A DNA stretch of 64,000 nucleotides from Porphyromonadaceae bacterium UBA2751 (GCA_002353285.1 DEJJ01000006.1:1-64000), one strand, 5' to 3'. Counted from the stretch's first letter, positions 14,811 to 21,874 are shown. A program made the numbers and translations. The notes: generated from the letters alone by a model not told the origin.

Positions 14811-15372
14811 GCCATGGGTCGCCTCACTTGCTACGCTTGGCTGAAGCCATGTGTCACAGCATGCCACCCATCCACGAGGGCGACACTCATCGCACACTCA
14901 AGCCCTCCACGCTTATGTACCTACGCTCTCGTTATGCCATCGTCCCCGATGCTCGGAGGTGGCTCTAATCATCGTGACGGCAGCAATGGCATAGAGCTGT
15001 ATATAGATGATATATGGTTGTTGATTTATGTGTGCAATGATGATATGACAGTGGTGGGAGATGGGATGCCGTTGCGCCTTCACGAATGGGCCGTGAGGAT
15101 AACGATAAGCATCACGCTCCGCAAGAGCGAAGCAAGATGCTCTACTCATCGTTATTGTCCATCAGCTCACCCCGTCTCAAGTATCGGCAATCCACGTCAC
15201 CCGAATCACCGACCATCGTGCACATCGGCGTTTGATGCAGATGAATAAATGTATTGCCTGACGGTTGCATTGACGCTGTTAGCATAGAAATGTATCGCCT
15301 GACGAACACGCCTGCACTTGTTACTGATGCCGAAATCAAGTCAAACGAGTTTGACACGATTTCTGGCTGAAA

Positions 15373-15445
15373 GCGGTGCTGACGTGCGTGAGCGAAACCG
15401 ACTCCTGCGTCGCGGTTCGCTCACGCACGTCAGCGATTTTACCGC
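15373..15445. repeat. Long hairpin with the same apex motif
   Basis: A stem of about 22 bp with one bulged base: it begins GCTGACGTGCGTGAGCGAAA at 15378 and its right arm ends CGCTCACGCACGTCAGC at 15434. The apex contains TCCTGCGTC, the motif found in the four shorter hairpins. An outer GCGGT/ACCGC pair (15373-15377 with 15441-15445) extends it past a GATTTT bulge. Confidence 0.75.
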
Positions 15446-15540
15446 ACAATCGCCTTGCTCGCCTTGCACATTCCGCAAACGGAAAAGGCAGTTTCACGGA
15501 CTCGCTCCGTAGGGCGGTCGGGGGCTCCTTCGGAGGAGAC

Positions 15541-15569
15541 AAGGGAAAAAATTTTTAATTTTTTCCCTT
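15541..15569. terminator. Bidirectional terminator-like palindrome
   Basis: AAGGGAAAAAA and TTTTTTCCCTT face each other across a short AT spacer (15541-15569). A T-run follows the G/C core in both directions. It separates the repeat block from the replication module. Confidence 0.5.
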
Positions 15570-15832
15570 TTGAACCCTTTAATCCGCTGATTATCAGCAG
15601 ATGTTATTTTTTGAAAACCGAACAAAAACGGAAAAGCGGAAAAGATTGCCGATTTTTGTTCCGTAAGAATGCCGATGTACACTGGTTTTACGCCCCCTTT
15701 TGGGCGCATTTTCAAATTGTATCATTCCGTTTGTTCAACTATCATGCCCCACCATCAATCAACATTATGACTCAAAACCCCACACATCTTTGTGATTTTC
15801 TCGCTTGAGCTGAAACATCACCCGGAAAACCG

Positions 15833-16057
15833 ATGTCATCAAATAACAAATCCCGTGTAATCACGCTGAGTTTGGAACTTTCGATGTCGTCATATATCTC
15901 CATGCAACAGGAGTTCCGTTGCCGCACGGAAGCCACAACGGAACTCGGTAACACTGAAGTTGATTGTCAATCACCATACATCGTACTGCTTGCTGAAGTG
16001 GATGAAGGTGCCGATGACAATGGGTTACAGGTTAGAATGCTTTTGATCGGAGACTAG
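15833..16057 (+). CDS. Small hypothetical protein, convergent with the helicase loader
   Basis: A 74-residue frame starting MSSNNKSRVITLSLELSM, with ordinary amino-acid composition (SMQQEFRCRTEATTELGN, IVLLAEVDEGADDNG). The end overlaps the 3' end of the minus-strand ATPase gene by 26 nt, tail to tail. The sequence reads like a real mobile-element protein rather than a shadow, because only its last nine codons overlap another gene. I do not recognise the family. The preceding stretch 15570-15832 is AT-rich intergenic DNA. There is no membrane segment or signal peptide. Confidence 0.45.
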   Translation: MSSNNKSRVITLSLELSMSSYISMQQEFRCRTEATTELGNTEVDCQSPYIVLLAEVDEGADDNGLQVRMLLIGD

Positions 16058-16724
16058 AGCCCTTGAACTCAATAAAGTTGAACATCTCCCAACAACGATC
16101 TGCGATATATTCACCATAATATTGCGCAATGTCTTCGGGCTTCAGGTTTGTTGTTATGTGGGTGACGCTATTACGCCTGTGATCATAGCGCAACTGAAGT
16201 ATAAACTGGGTGACATTCAGTTCATTTCCGTAATACTTTGCCGGACGAGGCTCCCTCCCCAACTCATCGATGATAAGGTTTATCTCGTCAGATGTGAACT
16301 GTATCAGTGCTTTCTGGCCATCAGATGAGAAGGTATTCGCCAATTCACTTGCAGACTTCAGCCAAGTTCCCTTCATACGGAAATCATCCCTCTTGCTCTC
16401 GTGCCGAGCAACCAGACTATTCCGGTATAGGCGTAGAGCTTGCAGTATCATACTTTTGCCTAAGCCCAAATCTCCATAAAAGCAAAAGCCTTTGTTGTAA
16501 TCAAACTTGAGTTTGTTGTACTTGTCGAGCTTCCATACCCAGGCAAAGAGGGAGTTTAAGATGTCCTTGTCAGTTAAATCCGGGTTGAAGCCAGGTTCGA
16601 CCTTAAAAAAAGCTGCTCGGAAGAATTCCATTTCTTTGGGCAAATCAACCAATGTGGGCGGTATGGATGGTTGCGTTTGCAAGCGGATTGCTTGTTGCAT
16701 TATTTCTTTTATTGTCTTTGCCAT
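16032..16724 (-). CDS. DnaC-like AAA+ ATPase (helicase loader type)
   Basis: A 230-residue P-loop ATPase of the DnaC/IstB kind. Walker A is GDLGLGKS (about residues 83-90) and Walker B is LIIDELG (about 150-156). A sensor I-like TTN follows in HITTNLKPEDI, and a late RCWEMFNFIEF matches the arginine-finger region. In phages and plasmids such proteins load the replicative helicase at an origin bound by an initiator. The 5' end overlaps the initiator gene by 80 nt in another frame, so the true start may be a later Met (for example residue 9). The pairing with an upstream initiator repeats the lambda O-P arrangement. No transposase is adjacent, which argues against an IstB role. Confidence 0.75.
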   Translation of the reverse strand: MAKTIKEIMQQAIRLQTQPSIPPTLVDLPKEMEFFRAAFFKVEPGFNPDLTDKDILNSLFAWVWKLDKYNKLKFDYNKGFCFYGDLGLGKSMILQALRLYRNSLVARHESKRDDFRMKGTWLKSASELANTFSSDGQKALIQFTSDEINLIIDELGREPRPAKYYGNELNVTQFILQLRYDHRRNSVTHITTNLKPEDIAQYYGEYIADRCWEMFNFIEFKGSSLRSKAF

Positions 16725-17382
16725 AATTAAAAGATTTATTACTGTTGACTTTATATCGAAGCACAGATATGAAGTGGTTCTTTGTCCACTCGCTATCGGG
16801 AAGATCCTTAAATTTCCATTCTGCGATAATTGCTGCAGCGAGTTCCTTGTATTGTGCCTTCGTTATGCCGCAACTCATACATGCGAGCTCAATATTGCCG
16901 TCAATCATCACTTCATGTTCAAATTCTTCTCTTATGTGTGCACAGGTATCGTCGTCGACGTTGTTATTTAATTGTTCTTTATTATTAATATGTGTAAACT
17001 GCTGTCCATTGACTCGGGGTTGTGCGGTTAATTGACCAGAGCTGTCGTTTGAGCCGCAGGTTATTTGACTGGAGGTATCATTTGAACCGTTGGTCATTTG
17101 ACCAGGGGTCAAGTTCCATCCAAGAGCATTTTTCGAGGCTTCATAGACCGTCGTCATCCCTGGCATATGCCTAACGGATATCAAACCTAATTTCTCAAGT
17201 TTGATTATGGCTCGACGCCAAGTTTTATCGCCTATGTGTAGCGTCATACAGGCAGAACGCATAGAATACCTATACCCGTCAGGCATGGAAGCAATGTAGC
17301 ACCATACCGCTTTTTCAGCAATGCTAAGTACAGACGAACGGATAATAGCGTTCGGTACTTTTGTAAACCCATTGTTATGCAT
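16645..17382 (-). CDS. Replication initiator-like winged-helix protein with internal iterons
   Basis: A 245-residue protein. Residues 1-75 are a winged HTH typical of replication initiators of Bacteroidetes phages and mobile elements (KVPNAIIRSSVLSIAEKAVW, SACMTLHIGDKTWRRAI). Residues about 90-130 are a repeat-rich linker (GQMTNGSND, SQITCGSND, GQLTAQ). Residues 165-220 form a helical DnaD/DUF-like domain. The linker is coded by three 33-nt DNA repeats that look like an origin. A stem-loop lies just upstream (17413-17446). The next gene downstream encodes a DnaC-like loader. Initiator function is inferred from domain order and this neighbourhood. Confidence 0.65.
   Translation of the reverse strand: MHNNGFTKVPNAIIRSSVLSIAEKAVWCYIASMPDGYRYSMRSACMTLHIGDKTWRRAIIKLEKLGLISVRHMPGMTTVYEASKNALGWNLTPGQMTNGSNDTSSQITCGSNDSSGQLTAQPRVNGQQFTHINNKEQLNNNVDDDTCAHIREEFEHEVMIDGNIELACMSCGITKAQYKELAAAIIAEWKFKDLPDSEWTKNHFISVLRYKVNSNKSFNYGKDNKRNNATSNPLANATIHTAHIG
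17026..17113 (-). repeat. Iteron-like 33-bp repeats inside the initiator gene (candidate origin)
   Basis: On the plus strand, three units begin at 17026 (GGTTAATTGACC), 17059 (GGTTATTTGACT) and 17092 (GGTCATTTGACC), exactly 33 bp apart. Each of the first two also contains a second TTTGA(G/A)CCG half-site in the middle. A fourth, diverged CATTGACTCGG lies at 17007-17017. Unit length is divisible by three, so the reading frame is kept. Confidence 0.55.
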
Positions 17383-17412
17383 AGTTACAATTTCTTTAGA
17401 AATTCATCTATA

Positions 17413-17446
17413 GGAAACTCCACTTCTTTGTGGAGGCGGAGTTTCC
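17413..17446 (-). promoter_or_regulatory. Stem-loop upstream of the initiator gene
   Basis: GGAAACTCC (17413-17421) pairs with GGAGTTTCC (17438-17446); an alternative inner pair TCCAC/GTGGA competes with it. It lies between the excisionase-like gene stop and the initiator start, 30 nt from the ATG. There is no T-run in the direction of transcription, so it may control initiator translation or copy number rather than terminate. Confidence 0.4.
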
Positions 17447-17478
17447 CGTCAATATTGTTTTATCTGTTGACATAGTCA

Positions 17479-17796
17479 TCACATTTTACAACCAGCGAGA
17501 CGTTCTATGTCACTCTTGCGGTAGCGACGCTTGCCACCGATTTCCACTTTTTTGAGGTAGCCGTTCTTGTCCCAACGGTAAAGAGTCATCTTTGACACTG
17601 ACAGCAGCTTTGCAGCCTCATCGATGGTCAAAAGTTGGTCACTAGTGGCGGCTGCTTCAGCCTCGAGCATGGCGATTGATTTTGCACCAAGCAAGATCTG
17701 GTTAGCAAACTCTTTCAAATCCTCTTTCTTTAGTTGGAGGACCATGTTCTCAGGACTTAGTAAAAGGTTCTGAATTGAAACAAATTCTTTTGACAT
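17479..17796 (-). CDS. Excisionase-like HTH (MerR-type, HTH_17) protein
   Basis: A 105-residue protein. The N-terminal 50 residues form a helical arm (NMVLQLKKEDLKEFANQIL). The C-terminal half is a helix-turn-helix of the excisionase/MerR type: LLTIDEAAKLLSVSKMTLYR, then WDKNGYLKKVEIGGKRRYRKSDIERL. In Bacteroidales ICEs, mobilizable elements and prophages these small proteins control excision or act as regulators. It is the first gene of the replication module on the minus strand. A perfect inverted repeat beside its promoter (17929-17951) is a candidate operator, possibly for this protein itself. No integrase is visible nearby. Confidence 0.8.
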   Translation of the reverse strand: MSKEFVSIQNLLLSPENMVLQLKKEDLKEFANQILLGAKSIAMLEAEAAATSDQLLTIDEAAKLLSVSKMTLYRWDKNGYLKKVEIGGKRRYRKSDIERLAGCKM

Positions 17797-17914
17797 TTGT
17801 GTATTAGATTTAATAATAATTAATTGAGGCGGTCATACCTCGTTAACTTTTGTCCTTCAAATTCCAGCTCTCGGCCGTTTGACCATTGGCCAGTCTTTCA
17901 TCATTCGGACATTG

Positions 17915-17951
17915 CAAAGTTACCACCTACCTTATAAGGCAATTATAAGGT
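17915..17951 (-). promoter_or_regulatory. Promoter and operator of the replication module
   Basis: On the minus strand TAACTTTG (17915-17922) matches the -7 box exactly. Directly upstream, where the -33 box would be, is a perfect inverted repeat: ACCTTATAA (17929-17937), 5 nt, TTATAAGGT (17943-17951). A related CTATAAGGTGAT lies at 18042-18053. The overlap of palindrome and -33 region suggests repression. The rest of the 17797-18079 gap shows nothing further. Confidence 0.55.
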
Positions 17952-18079
17952 AAATGTGAAATAATGACGGAAAAACAACAAATTATTTTTTCGTGTAATT
18001 AATTGGTATTTAGTGGATTGTGTGTGATTTCGTTACAATGGATCTATAAGGTGATTTAAGGCAGAATAAGACGATTATA

Positions 18080-18997
18080 TTATTTGGACTTTTTTGATAC
18101 CAATTTCTGTAAATCTTCATACCATTTTCCTAAATTTGTCCCATTTTTTGATGCTTGCTGTGGGGTTAAGTTAATGGAAGAGCATATTTCTCTTAACCAT
18201 TTTCTCTTCTCTGATTTAATACATTCTTTTAATTGGTTCAAAGTACATTTAAAGTTGTCCTGCAATTTTGGACGAATAGAACTGACGTTAGCATTCTCTA
18301 TGGCATTTATAAAATCTTGAGGAGATGTGTCTTCTTTTTCAAGCACTTCTGTTTCGATTAGATAATTGTATACATTCATCAACAGTTGCAAGTTTCCAAT
18401 TATGTATTTTGGCTTAATTGACTTTAGCTCTTCTTGATTATTGTGTTTTGGTTCATCTGTTTTTTGTAATTCTTCTTGTTCTGTTTGTTCTTTGGCGGCT
18501 CTCATTGCATCTTTTGCCGCTAGACTATTGAATGCAAAGTTAAAATTCTCAACGTTCTTTATTGATGGCTCGATGGCTGGCTTGATAACTTTCTCAAGTG
18601 CTGTGGTCAACTGGCTTTCCTTATACTGACTTGGGTGTGCAGTTATTGACATAGCCTGGAGAATGGCCTGGATAGCGCAAAGAAAACTGTAGGCTCCATC
18701 TATATTACGCTTTATAAACTCAACCTCAAAATCATCATTTTGAAAAAGTTTTGTTAGGAAGACCTCTCTCACTTTGTCGTCTATAACATACTCATCAATG
18801 ACAAATGATAGGACTTTTTGGTTTTTAGGATAATTCTCATACAATTCCTTCAATGATAACCGCATATACAAATAATGCACCTCGTTATATGCATTATATA
18901 ACTCTGCTGACACATTATATATATTATTGCTTTGAGCTATTTGCGATGCCATCTCTTTGACAATAGTGCCATATTGTTTTGTTGAATCGTATCCCAT
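18080..18997 (-). CDS. Orphan hypothetical protein, mostly helical
   Basis: A 305-residue protein that I do not recognise. It is almost entirely helical and polar: residues 1-190 hold long amphipathic helices (LKELYENYPKNQKVLSFVI, FLCAIQAILQAMSI), about 165-195 is a charged, Glu/Lys/Gln-rich linker (KEQTEQEELQKTDE), and 195-305 form a second helical unit (IIGNLQLLMNVYNYLIETEV). No signal peptide, membrane segment or catalytic motif is seen. The coding sequence is AT-rich like the defence-like cassette. It stands alone between the mobile replication module and tRNA-Lys, so it is probably island cargo. It has its own -7 box at 19038-19045. Confidence 0.65.
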   Translation of the reverse strand: MGYDSTKQYGTIVKEMASQIAQSNNIYNVSAELYNAYNEVHYLYMRLSLKELYENYPKNQKVLSFVIDEYVIDDKVREVFLTKLFQNDDFEVEFIKRNIDGAYSFLCAIQAILQAMSITAHPSQYKESQLTTALEKVIKPAIEPSIKNVENFNFAFNSLAAKDAMRAAKEQTEQEELQKTDEPKHNNQEELKSIKPKYIIGNLQLLMNVYNYLIETEVLEKEDTSPQDFINAIENANVSSIRPKLQDNFKCTLNQLKECIKSEKRKWLREICSSINLTPQQASKNGTNLGKWYEDLQKLVSKKSK

Positions 18998-19037
18998 AGT
19001 AATTAAATTAAAGTTTCAGGTTGTTGTTATTTGATGA

Positions 19038-19045
19038 CAAAGTTA
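19038..19045 (-). promoter_or_regulatory. -7 box of the orphan gene
   Basis: The minus strand reads TAACTTTG (19038-19045), an exact match to TAnnTTTG, 41 nt upstream of the start at 18997. No TTTG at the ideal -33 distance is seen. The remaining sequence up to 19275 is AT-rich with no gene. Confidence 0.4.
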
Positions 19046-19275
19046 CAATAAGTTTTTAACAACGATGAGTCCAGTCAATAAAAGTTACTAACAAAAAACA
19101 TCATCATAAAACATAATTAACCTGTAGTAATTTGGTATAATATGCCATTGAAATGTTCAAAAGTTTATTCCCACTTCTGTGCTTAAAGAATGTTAATCGT
19201 TTAGCTTTAGGTTAACGTGAGAAGTGATAGGTATGTAAATCTATTCATATATGGGGATTTATATGGGGATCGTTC

Positions 19276-19322
19276 AAAATAAAAATCAGCCAATGCGCTA
19301 ATTATTAGCTGATTGGCTGATT
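19276..19322 (-). terminator. Terminator of tRNA-Lys
   Basis: On the minus strand, AATCAGCCAAT (from 19322) pairs with ATTGGCTGATT (to 19284). The inner GCTAAT/ATTAGC makes a second stem, and TTTATTTTG follows. It lies 8 nt beyond the 3' end of tRNA-Lys. Confidence 0.7.
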
Positions 19323-19329
19323 TGAAAGG

Positions 19330-19402
19330 TGATCCGCTTGGGGCTCGAACCCAAGACCCCAACATTAAAAGTGTTGTGCTCTACCAACTGAGCTAGCGAA
19401 TC
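19330..19402 (-). tRNA. tRNA-Lys (anticodon TTT)
   Basis: A 73-nt cloverleaf on the minus strand. The acceptor arms GATTCGC and GCGGATC pair (one G-T), the D arm is GCTCAGTTGGTAGAGC, the anticodon arm is CAACA-CTTTTAA-TGTTG with anticodon TTT, the T arm is TTGGG-TTCGAGC-CCCAA, and the discriminator is A. CCA is not encoded (CCT follows). Its 3' end faces the accessory region at 1-19.3 kb, the usual orientation for an island inserted at a tRNA. Confidence 0.97.
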
Positions 19403-19416
19403 TCCGAAAAGCGTTG

Positions 19417-19447
19417 CAAAGGTACTGCTTTTTTTTGAACTGGCAAA
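19417..19447 (-). promoter_or_regulatory. tRNA-Lys promoter
   Basis: On the minus strand, TTTG (19444-19447), 19 nt, TACCTTTG (19417-19424). This is a full consensus Bacteroidetes promoter, ending 14 nt before the tRNA 5' end. Confidence 0.75.
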
Positions 19448-19630
19448 TATTTTGTGATGATTTTGCAGTTTTTTTGCAAAGTAGTGGGCTCTGCGTGGGC
19501 TTTGTGGCAATTTTTTATGTTTGCAGCCAATAATTTTGTGAGGTCGTTATCTGCTTGATAATGTTGCGTTAGAATGTTGTGTTGTGCAGTGTTGTCCTCG
19601 GCAAGAGGGTGTTGGTTTTGACTGTATTCG

Positions 19631-20086
19631 TTAGAATGGCACCTCGTCGCCTTGGATTGTTGTGTTGGAGTGTGGTTGTTCAGGTTGCTGTGTGGGTTGC
19701 TGCACAGGTTGCTGTGGTGTGTAAGAGTTCTCGCCTGTGGCATCGTTGCGCTGTCCCCCGCCGAGCATTTCAAAAGTGTCGACAATGATTTCGGTGACGT
19801 ATTTCCTGATTTTGTTCTTGTCTTCGTAGCTGCGTGTGCGCAGTTTTCCTTCAACATAAAGCCTTGTGCCCTTGCGGACATAGCGTTCAGCGACCTCGGC
19901 GTTGCGCCCCCACATGACGAGGTTGTGCCACTCGGTGCGTTCAGGCACTTGCACGCCCGTTGATGTGGTGTAGCCACGCTCGCTTGTGGCCAGTGGAAAG
20001 GTTGCCACAGTCTGTCCTTGAGAAGGGTATCTCACGTCAGGGTCCCTTCCTACATTTCCTAATAAGATGACTTTGTTAACTGACAT
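19631..20086 (-). CDS. ssb: Single-stranded DNA-binding protein
   Basis: A 151-residue SSB. The N-terminal OB fold is clear (MSVNKVILLGNVGRDPDVRY, TEWHNLVMWGRNAEVAERYV, KGTRLYVEGKLRTRSYEDKN), followed by a Gln/Pro-rich flexible linker (PQQPVQQPTQQPEQPH) and the acidic tip DEVPF that docks partner proteins. It coats single-stranded DNA in replication, recombination and repair. This is ordinary length for the family. The gene is monocistronic between argC-like and tRNA-Lys. The 228 nt between its stop and the tRNA contain only the tRNA promoter and low-information sequence. Confidence 0.97.
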   Translation of the reverse strand: MSVNKVILLGNVGRDPDVRYPSQGQTVATFPLATSERGYTTSTGVQVPERTEWHNLVMWGRNAEVAERYVRKGTRLYVEGKLRTRSYEDKNKIRKYVTEIIVDTFEMLGGGQRNDATGENSYTPQQPVQQPTQQPEQPHSNTTIQGDEVPF

Positions 20087-20146
20087 AATACTTAATTGAT
20101 GTTTTGTGAAAAATAAGTTATTGTACTTTCCTGTAATGGTGTGATT

Positions 20147-21076
20147 TTAATACACTTGAGCTTTTAGGGTCAGCCCTGTGAGTTCATGAAGGCCGAATAG
20201 CAGATTCATGGCATGCACGGCGTTTCCAGCTGCGCCCTTGAGCAGAGCATCGGCCACGCTGGTGATGGTGAGGGTGTTGCCATCTTTTTCCATGTGCAGC
20301 AGGCACTTGTTGGTGTTGTTGACATGTGTAGGGTCGATGGTGTCGTTGCTCACAAAGGTGAAGTTGTGATCGTCGTAGTAGTCGATGTATAGCTGCTTGA
20401 TAGTGTCGATGTTAACATTGCATGTTGTGCTCACTGTTGCTGTGATGCCTCGTGGTGGCTGTGCGTGTGGTTCCGATGTAATGTTGATGTGGCTGTTGAA
20501 TCCCGGCTGGAGTGCATTTAGCACGAGAGCCATTTGTGAGGGGAGTGGCAGGTGTGCATTGTCGAGTGTGGGCTGTGTGTTGGGCAGCGGGTGACATAGG
20601 TCGCCACACTTGATGTGGACATTGATGTCGCTACTAATCATTGCATTTTTAGCAAGAGGGATGAGTGCCAGCAGGGTGACCATTTCCTCGGGACTTGGAA
20701 TGCTCACCACGTCGTAACAGTCATGAACCATGAACTTGCGGTTTATCTCACAGAGGCCATACATGATGGATGCGTCCTTGATGTGGAGTGCTCCTGCCAG
20801 GTCGATGACTCGCAGGTGATTGTTCTCACTCTTGGCTTGCTCACACCATTGTGCCAAAGTGTGGTCGCAGCACATGATGAGGTCGAGGTCGCTGGCAGTG
20901 GGCTCGCTAAAGTGCAAGTCGCACTCGCCGAGCAGTCCTTTGTGAGTTCGAGTGAGGGGTCCTGATGCATTGCTGCTTGCGACCCATTCAATTGACACAT
21001 CTGGGTGGTTGATGAGCAATCTCACCAACTCCCCGGCAATTATGTTTTCTCCTCCTGTTATTCCAATGTTTATCAT
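20147..21076 (-). CDS. ArgC-like protein lacking catalytic residues
   Basis: A 309-residue homologue of N-acetyl-gamma-glutamyl-phosphate reductase (ArgC), recognisable by GELVRLLINHPDV at the start, GLLGECDL, YGLCEINR, NNTNKCLLHMEKDG, LLKGAAGNAVHAMNLLFGL and the end. However the Rossmann loop, normally GGAGYTAGE, reads GGENIIAGE, and the active-site NPGC block reads SIPSPEE (about residues 125-131), so the catalytic Cys is gone. The STGAG phosphate region is also replaced (HIKCGDLCH). The frame is intact over full length. It follows argR by 25 nt, so the two are likely one transcript. A non-enzymatic or altered role is inferred. Confidence 0.8.
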   Translation of the reverse strand: MINIGITGGENIIAGELVRLLINHPDVSIEWVASSNASGPLTRTHKGLLGECDLHFSEPTASDLDLIMCCDHTLAQWCEQAKSENNHLRVIDLAGALHIKDASIMYGLCEINRKFMVHDCYDVVSIPSPEEMVTLLALIPLAKNAMISSDINVHIKCGDLCHPLPNTQPTLDNAHLPLPSQMALVLNALQPGFNSHINITSEPHAQPPRGITATVSTTCNVNIDTIKQLYIDYYDDHNFTFVSNDTIDPTHVNNTNKCLLHMEKDGNTLTITSVADALLKGAAGNAVHAMNLLFGLHELTGLTLKAQVY

Positions 21077-21101
21077 GGTTTATTGTTTGATCGTTGATTT
21101 G

Positions 21102-21593
21102 TTACAAGTGTGCATCATCAATAGGGATAAACCGTGCGAAGAATTTTAAAGCCTCATCATGTGAGATGTCTTCGCGCATGATTGCAAACACGGTGTCGGC
21201 TCCAGCGATGGTTCCCAGCACCTCGTTAGAGTGGCTCATGTCGATGTCGTAAGCCAGTCCGGCAGCATATCCGTTTCGTGTCTTAATCACTGCAATGTTG
21301 CCTGAGATGTTGATTGAGATGAATCCCACTTGCTGGTGGGCAGTCATGCTCTGCCGACCACTCATTAGCATGCTGTCTTGCAGCCGGTTGTTGTCGGGGA
21401 TGATGTACATGTACCCACCGTCGTTGGTAGCCACTTTAGTTATTTTCATCGATTTCAGGTCTCTCGACAGCGTGGCCTGAGTCACATCACATCCATTCTC
21501 CTTGAGCAGTTGGGCTAGTTCATGCTGGCTTCCGATACTGTTCTTATTTACAAGACTCAATATCAATTGTAGGCGTTCTTTTTTGTTCTTCAT
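21102..21593 (-). CDS. argR: Arginine repressor
   Basis: A 163-residue ArgR. The N-terminal winged helix (QLILSLVNKNSIGSQHELAQ, DVTQATLSRDLKSMKITKV) binds ARG operators. The C-terminal domain (GNIAVIKTRNGYAAGLAYDI, EVLGTIAGADTVFAIM) binds arginine and forms the hexamer. It usually represses arginine biosynthesis genes when arginine is abundant. In other Bacteroidales it heads an arginine cluster with argG, argC and argD. Here only an ArgC-like pseudoenzyme follows 25 nt downstream, so the usual cluster has been broken up or moved. The divergent neighbour is the amylase gene. Confidence 0.93.
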   Translation of the reverse strand: MKNKKERLQLILSLVNKNSIGSQHELAQLLKENGCDVTQATLSRDLKSMKITKVATNDGGYMYIIPDNNRLQDSMLMSGRQSMTAHQQVGFISINISGNIAVIKTRNGYAAGLAYDIDMSHSNEVLGTIAGADTVFAIMREDISHDEALKFFARFIPIDDAHL

Positions 21594-21840
21594 TTTTACA
21601 ATTTTGATAGGATTTATCCAATGTTTAGTGATTCATATTAAAGGTAAGCTCATTCGGTGCAAAGGTATAATAAAAAAACATATTGACCTAATAAAAAATC
21701 AAAAATGTTACTACTTTAACCGAAACGAATAATTTTGCACATACATTTCAGTTATTGATAGTTGCAGTGGTCGCAAACGTTTGCATGCCTAATTATTTTG
21801 ATTAAATATAAGAGTAAATTGTCGATTTGTGAGAAAATGA

Positions 21841-21848
21841 TAACTTTG
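21841..21848 (+). promoter_or_regulatory. -7 box of the amylase gene
   Basis: TAACTTTG matches TAnnTTTG, 26 nt before the ATG at 21875. A weak ATTG at 21818-21821 sits near the -33 distance. The rest of the 21594-21840 gap is AT-rich and shows no gene. Confidence 0.5.
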
Positions 21849-21874
21849 CGACAATAAAAATAAAACTATATCAC

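Larger units (their letters stand above)
14330..15223. repeat. 16-bp inverted repeat with arms 14330-14345 and 15208-15223
   Basis: GTGCACGATGGTCGGT at 14330-14345 has its exact reverse complement at 15208-15223, about 860 bp apart. The flanks do not extend the match. The arms enclose hairpin copies 3 and 4. There is no transposase in between, so it is not a normal insertion sequence. Confidence 0.5.
13421..15832. other. Gene-free, GC-rich repeat block
   Basis: About 2.4 kb without a supportable gene. Most of it is visibly more GC-rich than the AT-rich genes on either side. Frames open by chance on both strands overlap one another, lack family motifs and change frame between repeat copies. 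The block contains imperfect direct repeats (13651-13720 against 14543-14613; 14020-14200 against 14735-14915), a hairpin family described separately, a 16-bp inverted repeat and a short direct repeat AAATGTAT(T/C)GCCTGACG at 15247-15263 and 15288-15304. From about 15440 the sequence looks like the conserved end of a Bacteroidales mobile element. Confidence 0.6.

Noticed and set aside
14441..15248. Frames of 170-175 codons in the GC-rich block
   Set aside because: They overlap in different frames, change frame between repeat units, use unusual Cys/His/Arg-rich composition and cover the hairpins; GC-rich DNA without stops explains them.
16032..16724. IstB transposition helper
   Set aside because: No IstA-like transposase is adjacent, and the partner is a replication-type HTH protein, so a DnaC-like loader is the better call.
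1..19330. Second att copy of the tRNA-Lys 3' end
   Set aside because: No match to the last 20 nt of tRNA-Lys was seen elsewhere in the accessory region by eye.
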